A program made the position numbers and the translations under genes. A DNA stretch of 14,461 nucleotides, taken from contig MABB01000114.1 in assembly GCA_002162915.1 (NCBI GenBank), positions 1 through 14,461 of the forward strand, in the 5' to 3' direction. The stretch is from Rhodospirillales bacterium 47_12_T64 (GTDB lineage: Bacteria > Pseudomonadota > Alphaproteobacteria > Kiloniellales > Kiloniellaceae). The notes under the pieces were generated by a model. The model saw only the letters and a program-made list of their open reading frames with translations. It was not told the DNA's origin and searched no databases. This document shows, piece after piece, positions 6,559-13,656 of this stretch; position 1 is the first letter of the stretch; the number at the start of each line of letters is the position of its first letter.

Positions 6559-6930
6559 AGTGTGTTCTTCCAGTACGTGGTGAGCCATATCGGCAATAAC
6601 ATGGCGGATATGATCATCGGCGAGTTCATAGAGTACACGCCGACCTTCTTTACGAGATACCAATATCCGCGCTTCTCGCAATTGTCGCAGGTTATGGCTG
6701 GTTAAAGACTGGGATTGTCCCGTCGATTCGGAAAGCTCATTTACCGAACAGGGGTTCTCAAAACAACATAGACACAACTTGAGGCGACCTTCATCTCCCA
6801 GGGTTCTAAAAATCTCGCTTAAGTTCTCCAGACCGCTCTTGCCCAGCTTAGGAAGGCCAAAACAACAATCACTTTCATCGTCCACTAAAGATCCGCCAAG
6901 TTTACAATTTTTATAGTTCTTCTCTGTCAC
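6556..6930 (-). CDS. ArsR/SmtB/CadC-family metal-sensing repressor
   Basis: Winged-helix repressor that leaves its operator when it binds metal. The 124-residue product has the family core: helices around LSEIFRTLGDEGRLKLCLCC, the recognition region SQSLTSHNLRQLREARIL (about 73-90) and the wing SRKEGRRVLYEL. Two metal sites can be proposed. The Cys motif C53-L-C55-C56 stands where CadC has its alpha-3 Cys pair, with N-terminal C9 and C22-C23 as partners. In the last helix D105, H107, H118 and E121 repeat the spacing of the zinc site in SmtB (D-x-H-x10-H-x2-E). The start is GTG at 6930 with GGAG seven bases upstream. It precedes the metal ATPase by 192 bases, and the ATPase promoter carries matching operators. 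No such operator or good promoter lies before arsR itself, so it may be read through from the lipoprotein gene 42 bases upstream. Confidence 0.92.
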   Translation of the reverse strand: MTEKNYKNCKLGGSLVDDESDCCFGLPKLGKSGLENLSEIFRTLGDEGRLKLCLCCFENPCSVNELSESTGQSQSLTSHNLRQLREARILVSRKEGRRVLYELADDHIRHVIADMAHHVLEEHT

Positions 6931-6972
6931 ACTTGGACTCCAGAAATACGTGTATGGTCGCTCATCACAGCG

Positions 6973-8400
6973 CTAGTTTACCAACGGTGTGAAAGTGACA
7001 GGAGCTGGTTCAACCACGTTTATTAAATCCCGTTCAAGGGTCAATATAGCTAGACCACGCTCACTCCGACCATCCGTATGAAGACGGAATACACCATCAA
7101 GGCCAGAGAAACCCTGCGGGTTAGTCAAAACAGACTGCGAATAACTCACAGCCACAGACTGGCTTTCGGCTTGTCTTGCGACAACCGCTGCCAAGGCGAC
7201 GGAATCATAAGCCAGAGACACAATCCGGGGAGGGACCTTGCCATAAAGAACGCGATATCGATCTTTAAAGCTGTCCCAATGTGCTGGAGAAGGTGCTGCG
7301 TACCAACCTCCAACCAAAGCAGGTTCGCGACCCAGCTTTGGGTTATTCCAAAGAGCTGTGCCAAGGTACTTCACTTGGCTGGGGTCAACATCAAAATAAT
7401 TTAACAAGGGAGCAACAGTAAGCAACTGCTTCCCTCCCACAGGAATAATGATTGCCTGATAGTCCGGAGGATTAAGAGTATCTCGACCCCTTAAGCGCCT
7501 TAAAGCCTTACGAGAGGCCGCGTCTTTTCTCCCCTTCAAATTTGCTTTTTGAGACAGGAGAGCTTGATGACGCTGATCGTAATTTGCAATAGCTTTGACC
7601 TCTTCTGTCAAATCCTGAACATCAGGATTAAAGAAGCCCAGCCGGGTAATTTCAACACCCGATCCATAGGACTGGATCTGCAATGCACTCACGATGCGAC
7701 GTCCATAAACATTATCCGGTGCAAATACAGCTACTCTTCGGAGCCCTTGTGCGGCCGCATAATCGACAACCCGGCGAATTTGCTCTTCGGGGGTGAGACC
7801 GAGAACATAAATACCATCCCCCGCGACAGCCTGGTCATTAGAGAAAGAAAGAACATTGATACCAGCAGATCGAGCAAGCGGTGTTACAGCCGACACAGAC
7901 GTCGCAAAAAGAGGACCAATGACAAGATCTACTCTTTCACTTACCAAAGACTCCATCGCCCGTCGCGCCCCCGTTGGGGTTCCAGCAGTATCACGAACAA
8001 CCAGATCGAATTTTTCGCCGGATACATCAAACAGCGCCAATTGAGCTGCATTCAAGAGCGCCTGCCCAACCGCCTTATGGCGCCCGCTTAAAGGAAGGAG
8101 AAAACCTACCTTGGTTCTTTGATCGGAAATAATGACTGTTTCGGTTTGAATATCGGCAAAGGGTTCTGGTTCTTCAATGACTTCAGGCTCTATCAGTCCA
8201 GTATCAGGCTCACTCACGCCAACCGTTTCTTCAGCCACAGGCTTTTCAACCGTTGCATCAGGCACTGTTTTCATGGTTGTCTGACAGCCGGAAACAAACA
8301 ACGAAATCACGACAATCGCAGGTAATGTAGTAATCCTGCGCCCCACAATCGCAATGCACCCAGACAAGAAAGTTGCCAACGTTGAGCTCAAAACACTCAT
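6973..8400 (-). CDS. LpoA-like penicillin-binding-protein activator lipoprotein
   Basis: Member of the periplasmic-binding-protein-fold family that includes the C-terminal part of E. coli LpoA, which stimulates peptidoglycan synthase PBP1A from the outer membrane. Read from ATG 8400 it has 475 residues: signal sequence GRRITTLPAIVVISLFVSGC with lipobox Cys at 39, an acidic Glu/Pro linker (about 50-85), then the binding-protein fold starting KVGFLLPLSGRHKAVGQALL and including VDLVIGPLFATSVSAV and RRVAVFAPDNVYGRRI. It lacks the long N-terminal helical-repeat domain of E. coli LpoA, as is usual outside gammaproteobacteria. The start is uncertain: TTG 8430 and GTG 8346 are alternatives. The last leaves a normal 20-residue signal peptide but has no ribosome site. 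AGAGG directly abuts the ATG at 8400. It is head-to-head with rsmI, as in other proteobacteria, and direct PBP partnership here is inference. Confidence 0.85.
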   Translation of the reverse strand: MSVLSSTLATFLSGCIAIVGRRITTLPAIVVISLFVSGCQTTMKTVPDATVEKPVAEETVGVSEPDTGLIEPEVIEEPEPFADIQTETVIISDQRTKVGFLLPLSGRHKAVGQALLNAAQLALFDVSGEKFDLVVRDTAGTPTGARRAMESLVSERVDLVIGPLFATSVSAVTPLARSAGINVLSFSNDQAVAGDGIYVLGLTPEEQIRRVVDYAAAQGLRRVAVFAPDNVYGRRIVSALQIQSYGSGVEITRLGFFNPDVQDLTEEVKAIANYDQRHQALLSQKANLKGRKDAASRKALRRLRGRDTLNPPDYQAIIIPVGGKQLLTVAPLLNYFDVDPSQVKYLGTALWNNPKLGREPALVGGWYAAPSPAHWDSFKDRYRVLYGKVPPRIVSLAYDSVALAAVVARQAESQSVAVSYSQSVLTNPQGFSGLDGVFRLHTDGRSERGLAILTLERDLINVVEPAPVTFTPLVN

Positions 8401-9338
8401 CCTCTTCAAATCGCCCTGCTGATAAAACAATAGGGGCTAATAAAACATCAACCGGAGAACAAGCCAACAACGCAAATGTTCCCGCTGGTGAAAAACCGGA
8501 AGCGGCACTTTACCTTGTTGCAACCCCAATCGGCAACATGGGGGATATTACGGATCGTGCAAAAAAAATACTTGCGGCCGCAGACCTCATTGCCTGTGAA
8601 GATACGCGTGTTACACGCAAACTAGTCCAAGCCTTTGGTTTTACGGCACCCTTAATTGCTTATCACGAACACAATGCAGACAAAGTGCGCCCCATCCTTA
8701 TTGAAAAGGTAAAAAAAGGCAATGTCGTGGCCTTGGTATCGGATGCGGGTACGCCCTTGATATCTGATCCCGGATACAAACTAGCAAACACAGCAATCGA
8801 AGAGGGAATCGGACTAACCTCTATTCCCGGAGCTTCAGCGCCAATCACAGCATTAACCCTCTCAGGTCTTCCAACCGACCGATTTTTCTTTAACGGATTT
8901 TTACCAAACAAAACGGGTGCCCGGTGCAAATCACTCAAAGAGCTCGTTTCCATTCCATCAACTCTGATTTTTTTCGAATCAACCCATAGATTAGCTGGAA
9001 GTCTCGCCGATATGACCGCCGTTCTGGGGAACCGTCCGGCAGCTGTCACACGAGAGCTTACAAAAATGTTTGAAGAAGTCCGGAGAGGAACTCTTCAAGA
9101 GCTTGCCGATCACTATGAAAAAGCAGGTAATCCCAAAGGAGAAATCGTCGTTGTGGTCGGTCCTCCCGCGGCTGAAACAGTTGAACTCAGCCAATCTGAT
9201 CTGGACGCACAGATAAAAGACGCACTTCAACATAATTCATTGAGAGACGCAGCCGCACTCGTAAGCACTATAACTGGTTTGCCCAAAAAGAAAGTCTATC
9301 AACGAGCGCTAGAGTTGTCTAAAGAGAACCAGAAGTGA
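8373..9338 (+). CDS. rsmI: RsmI, 16S rRNA C1402 2'-O-methyltransferase
   Basis: Methylates the ribose of cytidine 1402 in the decoding centre of 16S rRNA using S-adenosylmethionine. Seen in the 321-residue product: LYLVATPIGNMGDIT (about 46-60), EDTR (76-79), VSDAGTPLISDPG (122-134), IPGASA (151-156) and the NGFLP segment, all diagnostic of the RsmI branch of tetrapyrrole-methylase-fold enzymes, plus a C-terminal helical region (about 270-318) matching the RsmI helix-turn-helix extension. The conserved core begins only at about residue 45. Before it lies a Ser/Asn/Lys-rich low-complexity stretch with no internal ATG. Only TTG at 8373 or 8382 can start it, neither with a good ribosome site, and both overlap the divergent lipoprotein gene. 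yraN follows after three bases. Confidence 0.95.
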   Translation: MPTLSSKHSSSSNRPADKTIGANKTSTGEQANNANVPAGEKPEAALYLVATPIGNMGDITDRAKKILAAADLIACEDTRVTRKLVQAFGFTAPLIAYHEHNADKVRPILIEKVKKGNVVALVSDAGTPLISDPGYKLANTAIEEGIGLTSIPGASAPITALTLSGLPTDRFFFNGFLPNKTGARCKSLKELVSIPSTLIFFESTHRLAGSLADMTAVLGNRPAAVTRELTKMFEEVRRGTLQELADHYEKAGNPKGEIVVVVGPPAAETVELSQSDLDAQIKDALQHNSLRDAAALVSTITGLPKKKVYQRALELSKENQK

Positions 9339-9341
9339 TCG

Positions 9342-9731
9342 ATGTTGATTTTGAAGAGAAAAAATCCACATAATTCTAAAAGAGTAGAAGCCCAAAAGAG
9401 AGGGAAATATGCCGAACAGCTTGCTTCCTGGTTTTTACGCTTTAAGGGCTATCAAATTCTTGTCACCAATTACAAAACCAGCGTAGGTGAAATTGATTTG
9501 ATCGCAAAAAGGGGTAATGTTCTCTGTTTTATTGAAGTCAAAAAACGAGCATCAAAATCGATCGCTGCCCATGCAATTTCATCAAAACAAAAAGCCCGCA
9601 TTATCAGAGCGTCAGAGCTCTATCTGAAGCAAAATTCAAATTATCAAATTCTAGGTAAAAGGTTTGATGCAATTCTTATTGGCGCCACAGTTATTCCATA
9701 TCATATTACCAATGCTTGGCAGTCTAATTAA
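9342..9731 (+). CDS. yraN: YraN/UPF0102 nuclease-fold protein
   Basis: Small protein of the UPF0102 family with an endonuclease-like fold; biochemical role not settled. The 129-residue product has the family signature: helix RGKYAEQLASWFLRFKGYQIL (20-40), then GEIDLIAKRG (E50, D52) and FIEVKKR (E65, K67), which form the typical D-(x)n-E-x-K nuclease core. Length is normal (about 115-130). Start is the ATG three bases after the rsmI stop, without a strong ribosome site, pointing to translational coupling with rsmI. The rsmI-yraN pairing next to an LpoA-like gene is the same as in E. coli. Base composition is more AT-rich than upstream genes. Confidence 0.92.
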   Translation: MLILKRKNPHNSKRVEAQKRGKYAEQLASWFLRFKGYQILVTNYKTSVGEIDLIAKRGNVLCFIEVKKRASKSIAAHAISSKQKARIIRASELYLKQNSNYQILGKRFDAILIGATVIPYHITNAWQSN

Positions 9732-9923
9732 GGTCAGGTCGAAACAGAGTTATCTAAAGCATAGTTGTTTTAATTAATTTTTACCCCCCCTTGTTTTTAT
9801 GCACGGGAGCAAAGAGAGAAGTGTAGATATTCCTACATGATCGATGAAGCAACCCGGATGACATGGGGGAGGAAGAGTCAAGCAAAATGACTATATCAGG
9901 TCATGAAGAGGAGTGAGATCACT

Positions 9924-10577
9924 ATGACCACTATGGGGACACCAAAGAAATTCCTGTCTCGTGAGCAAACAGGTTCACAGAAAAAATTAACAACAATTGC
10001 CTTTGGCTTGCTCGGTCTCATGATCTTGAGCGGGTGTAGTGCGACAGGTGCAGCGATCGGAGTGGGCGCAGCAGCGGCCAATACTGCCGCCCAGGAACGC
10101 TCTTTCAACAAAGCTATTACTGATGCTCAAATCCATCTCGAAATTAATGATTTGTTATTACAGGAAAACATTAACCTTTTCCGCAAGGTCAACATTCAGG
10201 TTAACGAAGGCAAGGTGTTGCTTAGTGGCAATGTAGAGCTACCTGATCACCGTATCACCGCTGTAAAACAATCCTGGAAAGCGACAGGTGTTCGCGAAGT
10301 CATCAACGAGATAGAGATCAACAATGACAGCGGAATATCGGATTACGCCCAGGATGTCTGGATAAATACCCAATTAAAAACCGCGATCCTTTTTGACAAA
10401 AAAATCACTTCAATCAACTACAATATCGATACCGTGAATCAGAGTGTTTATCTCCTCGGTATTGCTCAGGATGAAAACGAAGTAAACCGGGTGATTGCGC
10501 ATGCTAAAGACATCGATTATGTCAAAAGAGTCGTAAGCTATGTCGTGTTGAAGGATAACCCTTCTCGTACACAGTAA
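9924..10577 (+). CDS. DolP/YraP-like BON-domain lipoprotein
   Basis: Envelope lipoprotein with two BON domains, like E. coli DolP (YraP), which binds anionic phospholipids and helps maintain the outer membrane and BAM activity. From ATG 9924 the protein has 217 residues: a basic n-region (QKKLTTIAFG), hydrophobic stretch GLLGLMILSGC with lipobox Cys at 38, a Gly/Ala segment ending in AAQERS, then BON 1 (about residues 62-135, with VNIQVNEGKVLLSGNV and GVREVINEIEI) and BON 2 (about 140-210, with YLLGIAQDENEVNRVIAHA and VKRVVSYVVL). ATG 9924 is chosen because AGGAG (9909-9913) lies ten bases before it; ATG 9903 and 9933 are also in frame. The 192-base gap upstream holds a run of seven C (9784-9790), an AT-rich stretch and a small hairpin (TGTAG/CTACA), but no clear promoter. 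Placement after rsmI-yraN supports orthology to dolP. Confidence 0.88.
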   Translation: MTTMGTPKKFLSREQTGSQKKLTTIAFGLLGLMILSGCSATGAAIGVGAAAANTAAQERSFNKAITDAQIHLEINDLLLQENINLFRKVNIQVNEGKVLLSGNVELPDHRITAVKQSWKATGVREVINEIEINNDSGISDYAQDVWINTQLKTAILFDKKITSINYNIDTVNQSVYLLGIAQDENEVNRVIAHAKDIDYVKRVVSYVVLKDNPSRTQ

Positions 10578-10662
10578 ACCAGTTCATGATACCAAGACCT
10601 GGTTATCAAAACTTGGAAAAACCCAAAAAACGAAACCTGTAAATGTTTGTTGTTCACATAAG

Positions 10663-11526
10663 ATGCTTGATAGAAAACCACTAGACTCTTCAAAGCTTGA
10701 GACGTTTCTACAAGCCATAGGCCAAGCCGATGATGATGAGATCGATTTGGCTGAAACGGCTCTGCTACTCGCGGCAAAAGATAGAGAACCCGCCTCTCTT
10801 GATCGCTACAGGGATCATTTTAAATGCCTTGTCAACGACGCCCGTTCTTTAATGTCCCAATTACAAACAGATGATGACGGACCAAGATTAAGTGACTTTC
10901 TAAGCATCATTGAAACCGTGCTTTATGATTTGCATGGTTACAAAGGGGACAAGGATGATTACAACAATCTGAATAACGCCAATATCATTTCCGTGATCGA
11001 CCAGCGAAAAGGGTTACCAATTGTTTTGGGAATACTCTACATGCACATCACCCGATCCCTGGGTTGGAAAATCGATGGAATTAACTTTCCCGGACACTTT
11101 TTACTTCGTATCGTTCGGGGGAAAGACCGTCAGATCATTGATCCTTTTGAACGCGGCATGATCAGAAACACACCATGGCTTCGAACAACGTTAAAACAAT
11201 ACCTTGGCGAAAAAGCTGAACTTAAGTCTGATTATTCACGCAGTGTGACAAACAGAGGTATTTTGTTACGCTTGCAGAATAATGTCAAAATTCGCCTTAT
11301 TGAATCAGAAGAGCCAGAAAAAGCCCTCGCCGTTTTACAACAAATGCTTCTCATTGCCCCCCAGGAACCCTCTATCTGGAGGGAAGCGGGAATGTTACAG
11401 GCTTTTTTAAATAATATTGTGGCTGCAATTGGGACACTCGAACACTATCTAATGATCGAAGAAGACCCAAGGGGTCATCCTGAAGCCGCCAATCTATTGC
11501 GGCAATTAAAAACACGATTGAACTGA
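10663..11526 (+). CDS. SirB1-family transglutaminase-like protein with TPR region
   Basis: Cytosolic 287-residue protein of the SirB1 family (transglutaminase-like fold followed by tetratricopeptide-like helices). The diagnostic stretch runs from [14 protein letters not shown] (99-112) through [20 protein letters not shown] (116-135) and [11 protein letters not shown] (140-150) to IIDPFERG (158-165). Helical repeats are at about 195-285, including [25 protein letters not shown] and AIGTLEHYL. The catalytic Cys of true transglutaminases is not evident; the conserved His is H145 in PGHF. No enzymatic activity is established for the family as far as I know. The start ATG at 10663 has no good ribosome site; no better in-frame start exists nearby. 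It lies 20 bases before gshB, so the two are probably one transcript. E. coli SirB1 is about 269 residues, so length is normal. Confidence 0.88.
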   Translation: MLDRKPLDSSKLETFLQAIGQADDDEIDLAETALLLAAKDREPASLDRYRDHFKCLVNDARSLMSQLQTDDDGPRLSDFLSIIETVLYDLHGYKGDKDDYNNLNNANIISVIDQRKGLPIVLGILYMHITRSLGWKIDGINFPGHFLLRIVRGKDRQIIDPFERGMIRNTPWLRTTLKQYLGEKAELKSDYSRSVTNRGILLRLQNNVKIRLIESEEPEKALAVLQQMLLIAPQEPSIWREAGMLQAFLNNIVAAIGTLEHYLMIEEDPRGHPEAANLLRQLKTRLN

Positions 11527-11546
11527 TCAACTACGGATTAAAATCA

Positions 11547-12491
11547 ATGACACTCTCCGTTGCCATTCAGATGGACCCAATATCGACCATTGATATCAAT
11601 GGCGACAGCTCCTTTATTCTCGGGCTCGAAGCACAAAAACGCGGGTACAAGCTATTTCATTACCTCGCCAGAGATCTTTCCATGAAAGGTTCAAGAGTCT
11701 ACGCCCGTTGTAGCCCGGTTGAATTCCGCCGGGAACAAGGTAATCACGCGACTTTAGGCGATGCTCGCTTAATGGATCTGGCTGACATAGATGTCGTCCT
11801 GATGCGCCAGGATCCCCCCTTTGATATGTCCTATATCACAGCCACACACCTACTCGATCATGTGCATCCAAAAACACTGGTCGTCAATGATCCAAGCTGG
11901 GTACGGAACTGTCCTGAAAAAATATTTATCGCCGAATTTCCAGACCTTATGCCGCCCACACTCATCACCAGTGATCTGGAGGAAATCAAGGCTTTCAGGT
12001 CAGAGTACAAAGACATTATCGTCAAACCTCTTTATGGAAACGGCGGCGCCGGGGTCTTTCACATCAAACCAGATGATGAGAACCTGAACTCCGTCTATGA
12101 AGTCCTCGACCAGCATTACCGCGAACCTCTTATCGCACAACTATACCTGTCTGATGTTCGTAAGGGTGATAAACGGATAATCCTGATCGATGGCGAGCCC
12201 GCTGGTGCCATCAACCGTGTCCCAGCCGAGGGAGAAGCGCGTTCCAACATGCATGTCGGGGGCCGCCCTGACCCTATAGGCCTTACCGAACGTGACCGGG
12301 AAATCTGCGCTGCAATCGGCCCAACTCTCAAAGAACGCGGCCTGTTATTTGTCGGCATTGATGTGATCGGCGATTATATGACTGAAATCAATGTGACCTC
12401 TCCGACCGGCATTCAGGAAATCAACCGTTTCAATGGCGTTACCCTGGAAGCAGACATCTGGGATGCCATTGAAGGCAAACTAAACAGATAA
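11547..12491 (+). CDS. gshB: Glutathione synthetase
   Basis: ATP-grasp ligase that joins gamma-glutamylcysteine and glycine to make glutathione; cytosolic tetramer in E. coli. The 314-residue protein (E. coli 316) shows the family landmarks in order: N-terminal [18 protein letters not shown] (6-23), [14 protein letters not shown] (84-97), [14 protein letters not shown] (114-127), the ATP-grasp loop [12 protein letters not shown] (160-171), [10 protein letters not shown] (207-216), NMHVGG (234-239) and the metal/ATP segment [19 protein letters not shown] (270-288) with E280 and N282. The start ATG has only a weak ribosome site (CGGA about ten bases upstream), 20 bases after the SirB1-like gene. 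A strong intrinsic terminator follows its stop by four bases. Complete, nothing unusual. Confidence 0.97.
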   Translation: MTLSVAIQMDPISTIDINGDSSFILGLEAQKRGYKLFHYLARDLSMKGSRVYARCSPVEFRREQGNHATLGDARLMDLADIDVVLMRQDPPFDMSYITATHLLDHVHPKTLVVNDPSWVRNCPEKIFIAEFPDLMPPTLITSDLEEIKAFRSEYKDIIVKPLYGNGGAGVFHIKPDDENLNSVYEVLDQHYREPLIAQLYLSDVRKGDKRIILIDGEPAGAINRVPAEGEARSNMHVGGRPDPIGLTERDREICAAIGPTLKERGLLFVGIDVIGDYMTEINVTSPTGIQEINRFNGVTLEADIWDAIEGKLNR

Positions 12492-12494
12492 TCA

Positions 12495-12530
12495 TAAGGG
12501 CAGCGCTTGCGCTGCCCTTAGTTCTTTTTA
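12495..12530 (+). terminator. Intrinsic terminator of gshB
   Basis: Perfect 11-bp stem TAAGGGCAGCG (12495-12505) / CGCTGCCCTTA (12510-12520) with a CTTG loop, followed by GTTCTTTTTA. The T-rich tract is on the plus-strand side only, so it ends the gshB transcript. The opposite side has no T-run to end the convergent GT9 gene, which stops at 12554. Confidence 0.92.
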
Positions 12531-12553
12531 TGGGCTATCCAACAAGAAAATAG

Positions 12554-13540
12554 CTAGTCCGCTATTAGTTGAGAAGCCTCTTTCCAAACCATATCTGGGG
12601 TGATGCCAGAGATATGGTCACTGCTGGAAACAATAGGTTTGATCCAGTTAGAATAAGAAAAATAATAGCTTTTTATAAAAATTCCAACCGCTGCAATACT
12701 CGACATAGCTGCCAGGTTCAGACCAAAACTATCATTCCCGATATAAAAATCACACTTTTGCAACAAAGCATGACTGTGATGAAGCGGTACTTTTTTTGTG
12801 GTGAGGTCTATAAATCGTTCAGGTTGGGAAGTTTTGGCAAGTATTCCTTCAGACACATGCTTTACATCCCCCGCGCCAAATAACAGAATTTGCCCCGAAA
12901 ATATTTTTAGGAGGCGCTCAGCAATCTCGGAGTAACCTTCCACACCCCACTGCTTAAATTCAGCACTGGCATTAACACCCAAGGCGATCATCCTGGTACT
13001 TTCGTCCAACCCAAGTTTTGAAAAAGCTGCCTCCACAACATGATCAGGTTGTCGAAATTGAACATCACTATAATCGTAGGGAATTCCAACCTCATCCATG
13101 ACCAGAGCAGCATGGTTCATGAAAGCTGGCAAGGGGACAACCTTCGGCGTCAAAGTCCCTTTATTCAAGAAGAAGCGGTTCCAGGCTCCCTTGAAGAAGT
13201 ATCCGTACCTCTTTTTAACCCCCGCCATCATCATGGCAAATGCGATACCGGTAGATTTATGAAAAACAAAGGCTGACTCAATCCCGGCTGCTTTGGTTAA
13301 ATTGCGCAATCGCCGCAAATCAGCTTTACCAGAAACATCCTGATCTCGCGCAATCGGCAGCACCGTACTCACCATATCGACCTCGGAAAAAAGTTCGCTG
13401 ATTTCCCGACCCTTTTTACAAGCAAGGACGACCGATTTCCCGGTAGAGCGCTGTTGTATCGAGCGAATAAAAGGCAGATGAAACAGGGTATCACCCAATC
13501 CACCACCCGTAACAATAAGTGTTTTTCCGAGCTCTGACAT
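12554..13540 (-). CDS. GT9-family glycosyltransferase (heptosyltransferase-like)
   Basis: Probably adds a sugar, by family heptose or a related residue, to lipopolysaccharide core or another surface glycan from a nucleotide-sugar donor, at the cytoplasmic face of the inner membrane. The 328-residue protein has the GT-B layout of GT9: N-terminal acceptor-side motif IVTGGGLGDTLFHLPFIRSI (about 9-28), a linker around 160-180, and a C-terminal donor domain with GVNASAEFKQWGVEGYSEIAERL, ILLFGAGD and YIGNDSFGLNLAAM. In the last motif the His usually seen in NDSGPxHLA is replaced by Asn and the Gly-Pro by Phe-Gly, so donor use may differ from classical WaaC/WaaF. No signal peptide. Start ATG 13540 gives the motif at the usual distance. 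GT2 glycosyltransferase lies upstream on the same strand, 116 bases away. Confidence 0.87.
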   Translation of the reverse strand: MSELGKTLIVTGGGLGDTLFHLPFIRSIQQRSTGKSVVLACKKGREISELFSEVDMVSTVLPIARDQDVSGKADLRRLRNLTKAAGIESAFVFHKSTGIAFAMMMAGVKKRYGYFFKGAWNRFFLNKGTLTPKVVPLPAFMNHAALVMDEVGIPYDYSDVQFRQPDHVVEAAFSKLGLDESTRMIALGVNASAEFKQWGVEGYSEIAERLLKIFSGQILLFGAGDVKHVSEGILAKTSQPERFIDLTTKKVPLHHSHALLQKCDFYIGNDSFGLNLAAMSSIAAVGIFIKSYYFSYSNWIKPIVSSSDHISGITPDMVWKEASQLIAD

Positions 13541-13563
13541 ACTAAAACGGGGTCCTGTTTTTA

Positions 13564-13592
13564 TTTATAAAACTGCCAACCAAGCTTTTTAA
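13564..13592 (-). promoter_or_regulatory. Possible promoter of the GT9 gene
   Basis: On the minus strand TTAAAA (13592-13587, four of six) is separated by 17 bases from TATAAA (13569-13564, five of six). Transcription would begin about 17 bases before the ATG at 13540. AT-rich DNA raises the chance of a random match. Confidence 0.35.
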
Positions 13593-13656
13593 GACAACTC
13601 AAATCAATGATATTGCCAGAAAAGAGACTTCGGAATAGCCAATTTGTTTTCGCTTA

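Noticed and set aside
6936..6970. Short palindromes (near-palindromic ATACGTGTAT, CGCT/AGCG) before arsR as an operator
   Set aside because: Imperfect and short, and unlike the strong dyads at the ATPase promoter.
7549..8091. A 180-codon plus-strand open frame inside the LpoA-like gene
   Set aside because: It is antisense to a clear binding-protein-fold gene, has a low-complexity Ser/Arg/Ile-rich product with no recognisable motif and no ribosome site.
9837..9890. A 17-codon frame upstream of the BON lipoprotein gene
   Set aside because: No well-placed ribosome site, no recognisable peptide, and this length is expected by chance.
10570..10620. Inverted repeat AACCAG/CTGGTT after the BON gene as a terminator
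   Set aside because: Only six pairs with a 16-base loop and no following T-run, so it cannot be supported as a terminator.
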